Shown here one piece after another: positions 40,071-50,500 of a stretch of 64,000 nucleotides of DNA. The stretch's first letter is position 1. Every line of letters starts with the position of its first letter. A program made the position numbers and the translations under genes. The stretch spans positions 127,086,755-127,150,754 of the forward strand of contig OW804094.1 of NCBI GenBank assembly GCA_942159475.1, given 5' to 3'. Below the pieces are notes generated by a model that was not told the DNA's origin, did not search any database, and was given only the letters and a program-made list of their open reading frames with translations. This DNA comes from Sthenelais limicola. Its lineage: Eukaryota > Annelida > Polychaeta > Phyllodocida > Sigalionidae.

Positions 40071-40745
40071 TAGACAGTGGGCCGAGATGCATTTTTTTGA
40101 GTTTTCGTGACCACCTCTTGGGGGTAAGTTTTTTTTTGCATACTAAAGCAGTATGACCCTAGAAATAACATACTATTTTTCACAAGCTCAACTCTTGCAC
40201 GTTTTTCGGGAAATTGGCCTGCAATAAGACCATTGCTAAAATTTAAAAACGCCCTCAGAGGCACACAGATTGACATGAAAATGGAGGGAACAATTTTTTA
40301 CTTGGGGAGGAAATCCTTCAATTTACTGCAAATTGTGCACTTGGTGGTAGACTATTGAAATTTAGCATGGTGTTAGAGTAGGCCATGGGATTGTCAAAAA
40401 ACGCTCGCTACAAGTTGGCTGACCCCCCTGGTGGCCGGTAGCTGCAAAATTCAAAATGGCCGCCGCAAAACACAAAATGTGCTATATCTTTGCTTCTACT
40501 GACTAGATTTTCAAGTATAATACCTATTATTGGATGTTTTTGAGTATGAGGAATTCATTTTTTTAGTTCTTTTTATGTTTAAAGGTCATTTCAAGGTCAT
40601 TTCAAGGTCAAATTTAAATATGGCCTCTGCCATGAACAGGCAATGTCTTATCTAGGCTCCTACTAGCATCATATGTTCATATGTCCAAGTCCCCATGTAC
40701 AAAGATTTTTACTTTGACATCTATGTTTGAAGTCATTTTCTATCA
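40071..40745 (+). repeat. left inverted-repeat arm
   Basis: The arm contains aaatggccgccgc, a stretch with three AAGGTCA-type half sites at 40582-40610, and on the minus strand a 71-residue open frame that is also present in the right arm. That frame is preserved because the DNA is about 98% identical, so it is not independent evidence of coding. The inner edge lies at agtcattttctat, after which the two arms diverge completely. Confidence 0.95.
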
Positions 40746-41422
40746 AAAAATGCTGCACAGGCCGATATAGTCCAGTAGAAATAGGGTTTGACGTATGACA
40801 AATTGCAACAGAAGGTTTCACAACAGTGTTGGGTAGTATTAGTACCCTTTATTAATATATTTCTACAAAAACATAGGTGGGTGAACATGCCCCAAATTGC
40901 AAAATGGCCACCAGTAAACCTTTGAAATACCATAGCATTGGTTAAAATCAACTTACATTCAAGTGTAAATAGATTTTCTTAGTGTTTGAGGCATGAGGAA
41001 CACAGTGGATTATAAATAAAGTCAATACAAATCAATAATGAGGCAGTAATTATACTATCATACTATATATGAGAAAAGGGAGAGAACATCATCGAAATTG
41101 CCTCCTGTGAAGTAATAACAAATACCATTCAAGTTGATTATGGGCATTCAAGACCAAGGACACTAAGTAACATATTTCTGTAGCTGTACATGTAATACAA
41201 ATTCAGTGTTCCTGAAAAGACGTTGGCATGTCGGCAAAAGTGGACATAAAATTTCAATGGCCAATGTCTGCTCCTTTCACGTTAGCCAAGGTGGCCAACA
41301 TCAATATAATATTTTATTTGATTATTTAGTTCAACATTCATACAAATTAGCAAATACAAATGTTCTCAAATCAAATCAAATAACTACAATGTGCCATTAA
41401 TGTTATCTCGGTTATATTCATT

Positions 41423-41644
41423 TCATTTTGAGAAAAGATGTTTATAATGGTTTTGGATAATTCTATCGATGTTAGGCCTATATTGCTGCTGTAATAACCA
41501 GCCTGTTACAAACCATGTCCACCTTCTTTTTAGTTGTATTTGATTTTTGGGGGGGATACATCGGCGACATTGGCCTGCATCACAAAAATGTTTTCGGGAA
41601 CACTGCAAACTCTTTAAATAATTATAAATACCACTAAGGTACAT
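41423..41644 (-). pseudogene. possible relic of a Harbinger-type transposase start
   Basis: The minus-strand peptide includes KRRWTWFVTGWLLQQQYR. This loosely resembles the RRWWVRPWL--R--Y segment near the N terminus of many animal PIF/Harbinger transposases. The frame ends soon after, and none of the later transposase motifs is found downstream on this strand. A tcag-like splice acceptor lies just before the basic part. The match is short and may be chance. Confidence 0.2.
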
Positions 41645-41971
41645 GGCATAAAGACCATGATACCATTAGCCTAATTCATAATGTTGTCCTCTTGGCTGTC
41701 ATCATTAGCACTGAATCTGTTTGCAGTCACCACCTCAAGAACACCTCAGACTACTGCAGTCACTCTGGCAGTTGCAGCAAGTAATTCTATCATAGCTGGT
41801 CAGGAGCATGGTACACATAAGTAGATACAGGTTAGACTAATTCATCTTGGAACTTCCATCACCAATTCTCAGGGAGAGGGTTGGGGTGTAGGAAGATGAA
41901 CAAAAGTATATGGCTGAGGTTTCTGTATATCTAGGTTACAATGTGTGGTGTGCGAATTTGACACCAATGAT

Positions 41972-42515
41972 CAGGGATGCAAGTTGTCCGTCAGTTGACG
42001 GATTTCCGTTAATCTCCTCATTAGCAAAATGTGTAATTAATTTCGTCAAATTACCTTTAAAAACGTTGAAAAAGGTTGGTCGTCAATGTACTGACTGAAT
42101 AGCATGTCCATCTAACACAGAGTAGGCCAAAACATTGCATTGGAATATACGGGAGAGCTATGTACCAGCGGCGGCCTGAGTCAATTCCTGGTCAGCCAGG
42201 GTTCCGCTAGCAACTTGGTAGAGTGATAGCATCGGGAGATAAGCGGAATTCCGCTTAGCGGAGGGGACTCACCGTACACCACTACCGGGAGCAGGGGCAG
42301 TACAGCCCGGCAGATGGTACTGAGTGTGGGTGGCGGCAGCAGCTGCTCAATGCCTGCCTATCAACTTGTCTATCATTTCGAATATATTTCTATATGCATG
42401 ATACTTTCCTTATTTAGCTATACACATTATTAAGTATATATCTTAATGTTTTACCTTTGCTCCTACACCTCAGAACCTTTTCCGTCAATTTTGAATACCC
42501 CAACTTGCATCCCTG
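41972..42515. mobile_element. 544-bp MITE with perfect 15-bp terminal repeats and 6-bp target duplication
   Basis: CAGGGATGCAAGTTG at 41972-41986 is matched by its exact reverse complement at 42501-42515. AATGAT immediately precedes the left end (41966-41971) and immediately follows the right end (42516-42521), giving a clean 6-bp target duplication. The second tier of the terminal repeats shares gacgga. The interior has no coding sequence but several palindromes, including ccgtcagttgacgg and gcggaattccgc. CAGGG termini are common in hAT elements, but hAT normally duplicates 8 bp, so the superfamily is left open. Confidence 0.9.
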
Positions 42516-42521
42516 AATGAT

Positions 42522-44369
42522 AATTGTCGCCCCCACCACTAGCCAGTGTCCAGATTAGTTCCAAATTTAAACATTAGGTGGCGGCTAGATCAAATAGCAG
42601 TATTTGGGATAGTGAAAATTAGTAGCAGTGGTTGTAGGTGATAGGAGCTGTAGATCTATGGATTTCCAGTAAGTGTATCAGAGACACAAAGTACAGGTGG
42701 CATGTTGTAACATGTTTTCAGTGTGTTTTTTTACAAAATCAGTTCCAGCTGTTATGTCCATATATCCCTTTGGAAGGCTCTGTTCTTGAAACACACCTGA
42801 CCATAGAACCTCCATCTATGACAGAAAGGACATCAGCTATAAGTTGTGTACACAGTGACCAGCTGCCTATGTCCATATCAGTTTGTACACCCTTTTACTC
42901 TAGAATATACTTCCCTCTGTCATGGCTTGACCGTCGGCAATCGCTTTTTCCCCAGGAAAAATTTTATTTTCTATTTACCATCGAGACCATTGCATGTGCC
43001 ATCTGGGTTGTACGCTTTGTATCTTAGTACTGGCTATAACTATTGGCTTGTTCTCAGCATTTTTCCCGTCGAAAAAACGTCTAATTACCTACAATAGTCC
43101 ATGTACCATTTCTGTACACTTTTGCTCAGGCAGATTTAGCAAATTGTTCTCACCCAATAAACAGTGTCTGTAAATTCATCGATTAATTTTTACCCTGGCA
43201 TCTTGATTCCGCCATTAAGACCGTCTTCCTCGAGCATCACAGTTCATATCCCTGACACCAGGACAACCTTAGTTCAGGCTAATACCAGCGGGCACCACCA
43301 CCCAATTTCCGGGCTGCCTCCCGCACCAAATGTGCGAGGAGGCAGTCATATCGATAGCAGGGTGGGTGGGTGGGTGGGTAGTCATTAAATGAGAAAAATA
43401 ATCCATACATTTATAAGTAAATATCCAAAGACTTCACCTCCATGAACCTCTACTCTAGCGGCCAACTCTCTGTTGGCAACTCTATCTAGGCAACTCTCTG
43501 GATCTTTGCTAAAACAGTTGTTTTCCATGAGATAATGCAGCCATTCTTTGTCTCTCCATGTTCTCTTTATTCTGGCATGTTATATATTCTCACATGGTTT
43601 ACCAGAAACAAAGTAAAGAGAAGTAAGCTTCTACATAGAAAGATTAATTCAAACCAGGGCATGTATGCTCCAGAATCATGGCCTATAATTTTCTCTCAGT
43701 CATAAATTTTTCTCCTGTAATACCTTCATTTGATTTGAATCAGTAATTGAGGGTTTGCTCTAAATTAAATTAGCACATCCCTTTACTACTTCATTCAATA
43801 CCATATACACCCTCTTGGAAAATACCTTGAACAAACTTATTCCATTCTTCTAATTCACATGTACTGGAGATGAAGGTGGTCAACAGTACTCTTTCCTATA
43901 GTGGTGTCCATATAACATTGCCAGGAAAGAAAGCAATTCTGGTGTGGATCGCAGGCAAAGATTCAAGTTTCCAAACATGTTCTAGTGACCAAAGCAGAGC
44001 TGGGGTGGCATGGTTATATGGTGGTTGTAGGGGATAGGAGCCTTGTTCACGTGGGCTAAGAGGCATCAGAGGTTGTAGTGTTTTAAACTTGTTGATTCTA
44101 CATGGTATTTTAAAATTGTGTATGTTATCTCTTAATGACACCTTTTACTCTCATGTATCTAATTTCTTCGGTGTGAGACTCCCTTTTATGTAATGGTTAA
44201 TTAACACTCTCTGAGCTACAACTGTGCCTGATGAGATCCGGTACTAAAAGACTTTGGCTGCCAAGGACCTGTAAGAGCCTGATTGCGATCTAGACTCATA
44301 GCCTCTGTGAACAGGTAGATATAATCTAGACACTGCAATTTGGTGCTGTGACCTTTGGATCTGCTAGAT
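42522..44369. other. non-coding DNA inside the 12.4-kb unit
   Basis: No gene is supported. The 129-residue open frame at 42638-43027 matches nothing I know. A GGGT tetranucleotide run lies at 43360-43379. Confidence 0.45.
43360..43379 (+). repeat. GGGT microsatellite
   Basis: About five tandem GGGT units; also a potential G-quadruplex. Confidence 0.9.
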
Positions 44370-45352
44370 GGCCAGCATCTAGTGAGACATCCTCTACCAG
44401 CATAGCTTCTAGCACTGAAAGCTCTGTATGGCTGGGAGGGAAGGGCTTGCAGCAGTGAGACCTGATTGGTTGGCTGAACATTGTTATTGAACATTCTCAT
44501 CAAAGACCGGTATTGGTCATCCAGGAGCAGCTGCACCAATTGCACCAGGGCAGGCTGGGCAGAATGCGTTGGTAGCTGGGATGAGGTAATCGCCTGTTAT
44601 AGAAGATGTGACAGATAGTGCGGGCAAAGAGGCTGCAGCCTGCTTCCCTACATGCTGAACAAGGAAGAGATCTTGAAGTTGAATGGGAAAATATGGTTGG
44701 GAAAACAATTGACTGGGTTGGATAGTTTCCCATTATTGAACCAGCACCAATACTACCAGCTGTGGGACTTCAGTTGGAGCAATCAATGGTTCAGACGTAG
44801 CAACCTCAGGTATATGATGGGGCCCATGGAGAGTTGGTTTCGCCAAATAGGCCAGCAACGGTAAGTTTGCCTGGGCATGCCATGATGGTACCGGCAAACC
44901 CACAGCAATGACCAATAGTGAGAAATGGGTGCCTATAACACCCAGCAATAGCCAAGATGAAGAATCAGTATCCACAAGCACACTAGATACCTGCAGGAAC
45001 TGGGAAATGTTGCTGACGAAGGCCAAATGCATACTTGCTCAAGTGAAGAATGGGAGATGGATGTGACCAAGGGAGTCTAGACCTGCAGTACCGACAGACT
45101 TAACAGCTGGACAAGGGCCTTCAGGTAACTGCTTTGCATGGCTGGGTTGCATTGAGAGCTGCAGCTGATTTGGTGCTGGAACTAGCTGGATCAAGAGAGG
45201 AGGAAGATCTTCTGTGAACTAGGTTGCTAGTACAGGTAGATGAGATGGCTAGGTTGCATCTGAGGGAAAAGGAACATAGACTGGCTAAAGAGAGAAGAAG
45301 CGATGATATCCAATTTATTGAGGGAATTGGAAAAAGTGCTGAAACCTAATTG
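44370..45352 (+). pseudogene. decayed coding region, P/A-rich then acidic coiled-coil-like, family unknown
   Basis: Successive + strand frames give protein-like pieces split by stops and shifts. Near 44511 there is GHPGAAAPIAPGQAGQNAL, then near 44817 YDGAHGELVSPNRPATVSL, near 44920 a Ser/Thr-rich piece (VPITPSNSQDEESVSTST), near 45166 AAADLVLELAGSREEEDLL, and near 45245 EMARLHLREKEHRLAKERR ending at a TAA near 45349-45351. Proline/alanine linkers followed by a charged helical tail occur in retrotransposon Gag/ORF1 proteins and in Myb-like partner proteins of DNA transposons, but no diagnostic domain is present. The frames are inferred from amino-acid character, so the call is tentative. Confidence 0.3.
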
Positions 45353-46619
45353 TTAGTCCTAATATCAAGTCTTAAAATAGTGTTGAATTATGTCTAAAAC
45401 AAAGGCCTTGGCCCTTGCAGTCCTTGGTCTTTATTTCACCATAAACAGCTTCAGCCACCAAACCTTGGGGAATTAATACCATAATTATTGGTTGTGTTTG
45501 GGGTATTTGACAGCTTTACAGAGGCAATGTTCTGAGAGTGTTTCTTTCTTAAATATGGTCACTTTTCTTGCAATATCAAGTAAGTCTTGTTGATTTCAAT
45601 GTCAGACATGTCATTACTTAGTTCCTGTTAGTGATATTGTAATAAAGATGAGAAAAAAAATACATTTGAACATAAGAGTAAACAAAATAAAATGAGTTAT
45701 GCCATGATAGTTGTGCATATCCACAAAAAACATGGCCATATAAGACCATTGTATATGCATGCCTAGATTTCATTAGTGGAATCCACATTTCAAATGCACC
45801 TAATTTACTATGCCATTTTGAATGGTCACATAAATCAAGTTGCACCAATCAATGATGTTCATTTCATGATGCTCAGTTCATGATGCAATGTTGTAGGTGC
45901 CTGCTTTTGCCAAGTCAGAGGACTGTGAGACATTAACTAAAGGTGAATAATGATCAAATAATGCTTATATATATATATCATGGCATGAAAATAGAACTAA
46001 ACTTGAGCTGTATATATGGCAAAGCCTCCACAAAATGCTTGTGGCTTTTTGTGAATGTCTGTCACATGTGCCTTCAACATGGGCGAAAGATATTAGCCAA
46101 TACCCAAGTCTACATATTTTGGAGATCTGAATGAGGGGAGGGAGCTAATAAAAGAATTGAAACCATATGCTGACAATGGGTGAGTCTAGCATTGAAAATA
46201 GCGCAACGGGTGGGTGGAATTTTGCAGACCCCTCAGAAAAAGATATTTTTAGGAGATGTCCTAATGGGATAATAATGACATGTTATTGTTATGGTTTGGA
46301 GCAGGGCCTTGACTAATAATGATTGTTAAACAAATGAAAAGTCTTTGAAGCTGCATTGGACTGATAGTGATACATCAGTTTGACCAGCTTATGCTAGTTT
46401 GACTGCTGGCTAATTTATAGTAGAAATGTTTTGATGACTTTTTGGTATCATGTCACTTAAATAGTGCATTGTTTTGTTGTTACTGTAAGAGCAATGTCCA
46501 GTCCAAACAACCACAAGTGTGGTGTCATATTCTAGCATTAAGTTAGGCCTTAACCAAATATATATTTTACGATTGGTGGAATATGTAAGAATAAGAAAAT
46601 CACAATTAAAGGTAGATGT
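45353..46619. other. non-coding DNA upstream of the LINE
   Basis: No endonuclease domain of the LINE is recognisable here, which supports 5' truncation. A short TA run lies at about 45967-45978. Confidence 0.5.
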
Positions 46620-46629
46620 TATGTAGGCC

Positions 46630-47507
46630 AAATATCTGAACAGGTCATACAAAAATACTATAAAGACCAAGCCGTATCAGACAAGATGTATAGAGGAGTG
46701 GTTATGCTCATTCCTAAAAAAGATTGTGATCTCTTACGGCTAGGTAGCTGGAGACCCATGACACTTTTGAACACTGGTTACAAGATTATCTCTAAAACTC
46801 TAAGCAACTGGTTGTAAAACTGCATTGAGAATGCCATTGACAAAGATCAGTTTGGTTTTGTTAGAAAAAGATATATAGGTTGTGCCATCAATCGAATAGA
46901 CAACATCACATCATATTTGGAGGGAAACAATAAGTCTGGTCTGCCGGTGTCTTTAGACGTCAGCAAGGCATATGACTCTGTGTTGTGAGCCTTTTTGCTG
47001 AAATGCTTGGAGAATGTGGGAATAGGCAAGTTTTTTTCTTAAGATGGGTTAAAGCGTTTTCTGTACAACTTTAAATCATATGTTACCAACAATGGTTTTT
47101 CCTCTGCATACTTTGATCTAGGCAGTGAGGTAAAACTAGGCAACCCAATAGCGTTTTTCTTGTTTAAATCAGTTGTAGAAAAGCTGTCACAATGCCTCAG
47201 ACTGAGTGACCAATGCCAAGGAGTATATTTTGGTGGCACAGACCACAGGATAATACAGTATGCAGACGATATGACATTGGTAGCTATAGACAAAACCTCC
47301 TTATGTAATATGTTACATGAAGTGAAATCTTTCAAGAGAGTGTCAGGTCTTGCCCTTAATATCAATAAAACTGTTGGTTTCAACATGGGTGAAATGATTT
47401 TGCTTAAACCTGCAACCCAGAAAATCTTGGCTTGGGTAAATTGTATAAAGGTGCTGGGTGTCACCCGGCTGGGTGTCTTACCCAGCGAATTAACATGCCC
47501 AAAATAA
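46630..47507 (+). pseudogene. LINE reverse-transcriptase core, broken
   Basis: One frame carries the ordered motifs of a non-LTR reverse transcriptase. These are RGVVMLIPKKDC with WRPMTLLNTGYKIISK (fingers), DQFGFVRKR, SLDVSKAYDSV (the first catalytic aspartate block), then QYADDMTL (the second catalytic block, around 47258-47281) and SGLALNINKT. Stops interrupt it in the fingers (NWL then stop, near 46815), just after AYDSVL near 46987, and again near 47040. The enzyme would copy element RNA at a nicked target. With these stops it cannot be made as one protein. Confidence 0.9.
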
Positions 47508-47548
47508 TACCAACTTTGAATCAGCCTTTGCGAAGGCCAAGGTAGTCG

Positions 47549-48530
47549 TTGCCCAATGGAAAAAAAGAGATAACCATAAAGGGAATAATTATTGCTAACA
47601 TTCTCATCCTTTCACTGTTTCTGTATGTTGCATGCATAATTTCCGTGGATGACAGAATGGTCGTCAAGATAAAAAAAATGATAGAAAAGTTTGTACGGAG
47701 GAGAGGCAAAAATAAGGTTGCAAGAAATATATAGGACTAACCGCGGTGCTGTCTGTGGGATCTTTCTTCATGGGATTCCTCACGCCGGAAACAAGGTAAA
47801 GAAAGATCCCACAGACAGGACCAAGGTTAGTTCAAGATTTATTTGACCTCTTACAAATGATCTTAAACACATGAGGTTGCTTTTAATTTCGGTAACTTAC
47901 TGCGAGAGAAACACATCGAGGGTGTGGCATGGAATTCCTTTGACGCTTAAATGTATGACGGCCGTTGTGACATTGATGACGGTCACCGCAGTTTCAATGT
48001 TTAGCAGAGGATGTAGCATCATTACATGTTGTGTCCCTATGACAATGATGCCCTACTTTCAGAGCAACCAATGAAAACGCATAAGGATAAACTTGGTCAT
48101 CTGTTTCTTCCCTAGGGAGAAATGAAACATATTTTTTCCTGCTTGCATATAGCGAGCCTATACAAAGCCTATGGACACTCTGTTCCAGAGGTGAAATGAA
48201 ATACCTATGTAAACCTGTAGAAGAAGGTGGCCTGAAGCTGCAAGTTATCTGAGCCAAACTAAAGGCGAGCAAGATGAAATGGTTACAGAGATTAGTGATT
48301 GACAAAGATGCTAAATGGTCCGCATTAATGTCACATTCCCTACAGGGAGATATCAAGAATTATTTCAGAGAGAGACGGCAGATTAAAATTAGTTTTCCCC
48401 CCTTCTTTCAGGAAATTCTGGCCATGCTGTTTAGAATCTATGCGTCAAAGATACCTGCCTCAAAGAAGTCTGCACTGTCTGTAAGTCTCTGGACAAACAA
48501 AATTTCAAGCTCAAAAAAGCCATAATAAAT
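47549..48530 (+). pseudogene. LINE thumb/connection region, split by an insertion
   Basis: Up to 47731 the frame reads MIEKFVRRRGKNKVARNI, the FiW-G-k-rv block that follows the RT core. The continuation, YLCKPVEEGGLKL, appears only from 48202, in another frame, followed by AKLKASKMKWLQRLVID. In intact LINEs these two blocks are adjacent (the ...P...GGL block), so about 468 bp have been inserted between them. A TGA at VI-stop-AKL further disables the second half. Confidence 0.85.
47730..48197. mobile_element. 468-bp insertion in the LINE, with strong hairpin
   Basis: This DNA splits the LINE reading frame between KVARNI and KYLCKP. GAAATA occurs at both junctions (47724-47729 and 48198-48203), a likely 6-bp target duplication. 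Near its left end ctgtctgtgggatctttctt (47749-47768) pairs perfectly with 47799-47818 around a 30-base loop, and flanking actaacc/ggttagt extends the stem imperfectly. No open frame or terminal inverted repeat joining the two outer ends is visible, so the class of element is unknown. Confidence 0.65.
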
Positions 48531-48679
48531 TGGAGAGCCCGGGAGAGAAGGGGTATTGAAAGAATAGTCAACCTCTATGTCAATGGGAAGATAAATAACC
48601 CTGAATCTATTATGAATGAGTATGGTGTAAGTGTAACCCATCTAGAGTTAGCCACCATTGAGATGGCCATGCCCGAACA

Positions 48680-49550
48680 ATGTCTATTAAAAACTTTATT
48701 GAAGCTTTTAATTTTACACCTTCATGTTATGAGCTCAAAGCAGTCAAAAGCGTTATCCCGAGAGAATGGAAAACTAAGTTAAGGTCCGAAGATCCTCAAC
48801 AATGTAACAGTTCAATCAATTTCCAAATAGGTGGTAAAATGTTTAAATTATTGAGACGTCCTTCTAAGGTAATACACCAACTACTGATTGAAAAGAGAAA
48901 ACCCAAATGGGAAAAATTCCTGAAATGGAAAGAGTTGCTCGAACTGACAAATGAGCAGTATGAAGACATCAAATGGGATAAAATCTTCACCATACCATAT
49001 AGATGTACTTCTGAAACAAGGCTACAGGTGTTACAATATAAAATATTGCATGGTGCAATTACAATGAACAAGTTGCTAAATGAGATTGATATTAAAGACA
49101 AACCAAATTGTAATCATTGCCCTGAGGTTGACACTCTAAGTCATTTTTTTGTCAGCTGTGTAAAAACAAAAAGGGTTTGGATCTCAATCTTAGAATGGAT
49201 ATATGAATTGGACTACATCAATGTGAAGAAAAACGGAGAGACCATAATATGTAAAAAAAAGAAATAGGGTAACCCCCTCGGTTAGAGAGATTTTATTTGG
49301 CATAGAGGAAACAAATGCACCAACTAAGGTAATAAACTGGATTTTTCTCCAAACAAAAGCCTACATTCATATGCAGAAATTATTCAATGGTGGCGATATG
49401 AGCCTGCTGTCGATCATGCATGAGTTAAGAATAAGAGCTACTCTGGTCAAAATGTATATAGGTGGCAGTGAAAAAAGGAGAGATGAAAGAAAAATGTGGA
49501 TGTGCCTACTAGATAATATCTCTGAGTGTGTAGAAAAATTAAAAAGGTGA
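48680..49550 (+). pseudogene. LINE C-terminal domain with CCHC-type knuckle
   Basis: The frame from 48680 to 49267 (195 codons) holds the C-terminal region of the LINE protein. It ends with a zinc knuckle of spacing C-x2-C-x7-H-x4-C (CNHCPEVDTLSHFFVSC). After an A-rich slip near 49250 the reading continues in the next frame as INWIFLQTKAYIHMQKLF and further to the stop at 49548-49550. This arrangement, with hydrophobic K-IHM helix and basic tail, is the usual end of L1/Tx1-like ORF2 proteins. Confidence 0.85.
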
Positions 49551-49782
49551 AACACAAGAAGGAAGCTATGGAATTAAGGGATAAAGCCCCATGAGTGGTC
49601 TAAAATCTGCAGGGTTGAACCCCTCTTTTTTTAGTTAAACTTAGTCATTCTTCCTTCATGGTATCTCTGTTTGAAATGAATGAAGCCTAAACTGCCTTTA
49701 TCCTAGATGTAACAATACTTAACCTTGTCTACGCATAAGGAATAAAACAATGTCGCAAAAACAAAAAAAAACAAAAAAAACA

Positions 49783-50042
49783 ATGGATCTCTCTACAGAA
49801 TGGTGAAGTCCCAAAGACGACACATGTAGTCCGGATAGAGTTGATAAAAGGAGTGCCAGCCAAAGGCCTGACTCCTAGGCTTTATTACAGCAGGGTTTAG
49901 TTCCCATATCTTCCTCCCGGGTACCATTCTAGCTAGGGCCCCACCTGGTGTAACGGCCACTCCCTAAGGAGTAGTGACTCCTTTTGGGAGTACTGCCACC
50001 ACCTGACGGTATAACATAGGGAAGAAATGCTCTGCTTGGTTA
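49783..50042. other. spacer between two LINE remnants
   Basis: No coding match. It contains a hairpin formed by actcctaaggagt-like palindromic segments near 49968-50000 (ctccctaaggag, gactccttttgggagt). Confidence 0.4.
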
Positions 50043-50500
50043 ATGGATTACTGCTTATTTGGCACACTTGGTAAAGTCTCCATTGCGAGTAAAAAACAAT
50101 GTCAGGATAGAAATACCAGATGGGTAGAACTGTTCAGGCTCCATGACCTGGACATATCAAGTGTCGAAATGAAAGAATGGTATGTTATCCTGTATAGATG
50201 TACATGGAATGTGAGGCACCAATCCTTCTAGTTTAGGTGCTAAACAGAGTAGTTGTATGCAATGAATATTTAGAAAACATTCACATCAAACCATCTGAAA
50301 AATGTAATTTTTGTGACAAAGATAATACAATATATCACTTCTTTATTGACTGTGAGAAAGCCCACAAGTTCTGGTCAAGTTTTGTGAACTGGGCGAAAAG
50401 AGTAAATTTAAACATTATGCGGCAGGTAGATCGAAAAGCGGTATTTGGGGTAGCGACAATTTGGGCAATACTAGGTAAATTTGAGTATATTTGGCACTGA
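50043..50500 (+). pseudogene. second LINE C-terminal fragment, different family
   Basis: Frames 50043-50231 and 50237-50500 together align in pattern with the C-terminal part of the LINE just upstream. EWYVILYRCTWNVRHQSF is followed by VLNRVVVCNEYLENIHI and then a zinc knuckle with the same C-x2-C-x7-H-x4-C spacing (CNFCDKDNTIYHFFIDC), then FWSSFVNWAKRVN. A stop and one frameshift lie between the halves. The residues differ too much from the first LINE for this to be a recent copy, so it represents another family or an old relative in the same orientation. Confidence 0.8.

Larger units (their letters stand above)
46620..49782 (+). mobile_element. 5'-truncated L1/Tx1-type non-LTR retrotransposon
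   Basis: The element begins within the reverse-transcriptase fingers and runs through palm, thumb and the C-terminal zinc knuckle to a stop at 49548-49550. A 3' untranslated part of about 230 bp follows, with aataaaa at 49741 and an A-rich tail to about 49782. The 5' part with the apurinic endonuclease is missing, as is usual when reverse transcription stops early. The coding part carries several stops and frameshifts, so it is inactive. It is interrupted by a separate insertion at about 47730-48197. The reverse-transcriptase sequence is closest in style to the L1/Tx1 group. Confidence 0.88.

Noticed and set aside
40061..40276. 71-residue open frame conserved in both inverted arms
   Set aside because: The DNA itself is about 98% identical, so frame preservation is automatic and carries no coding signal.
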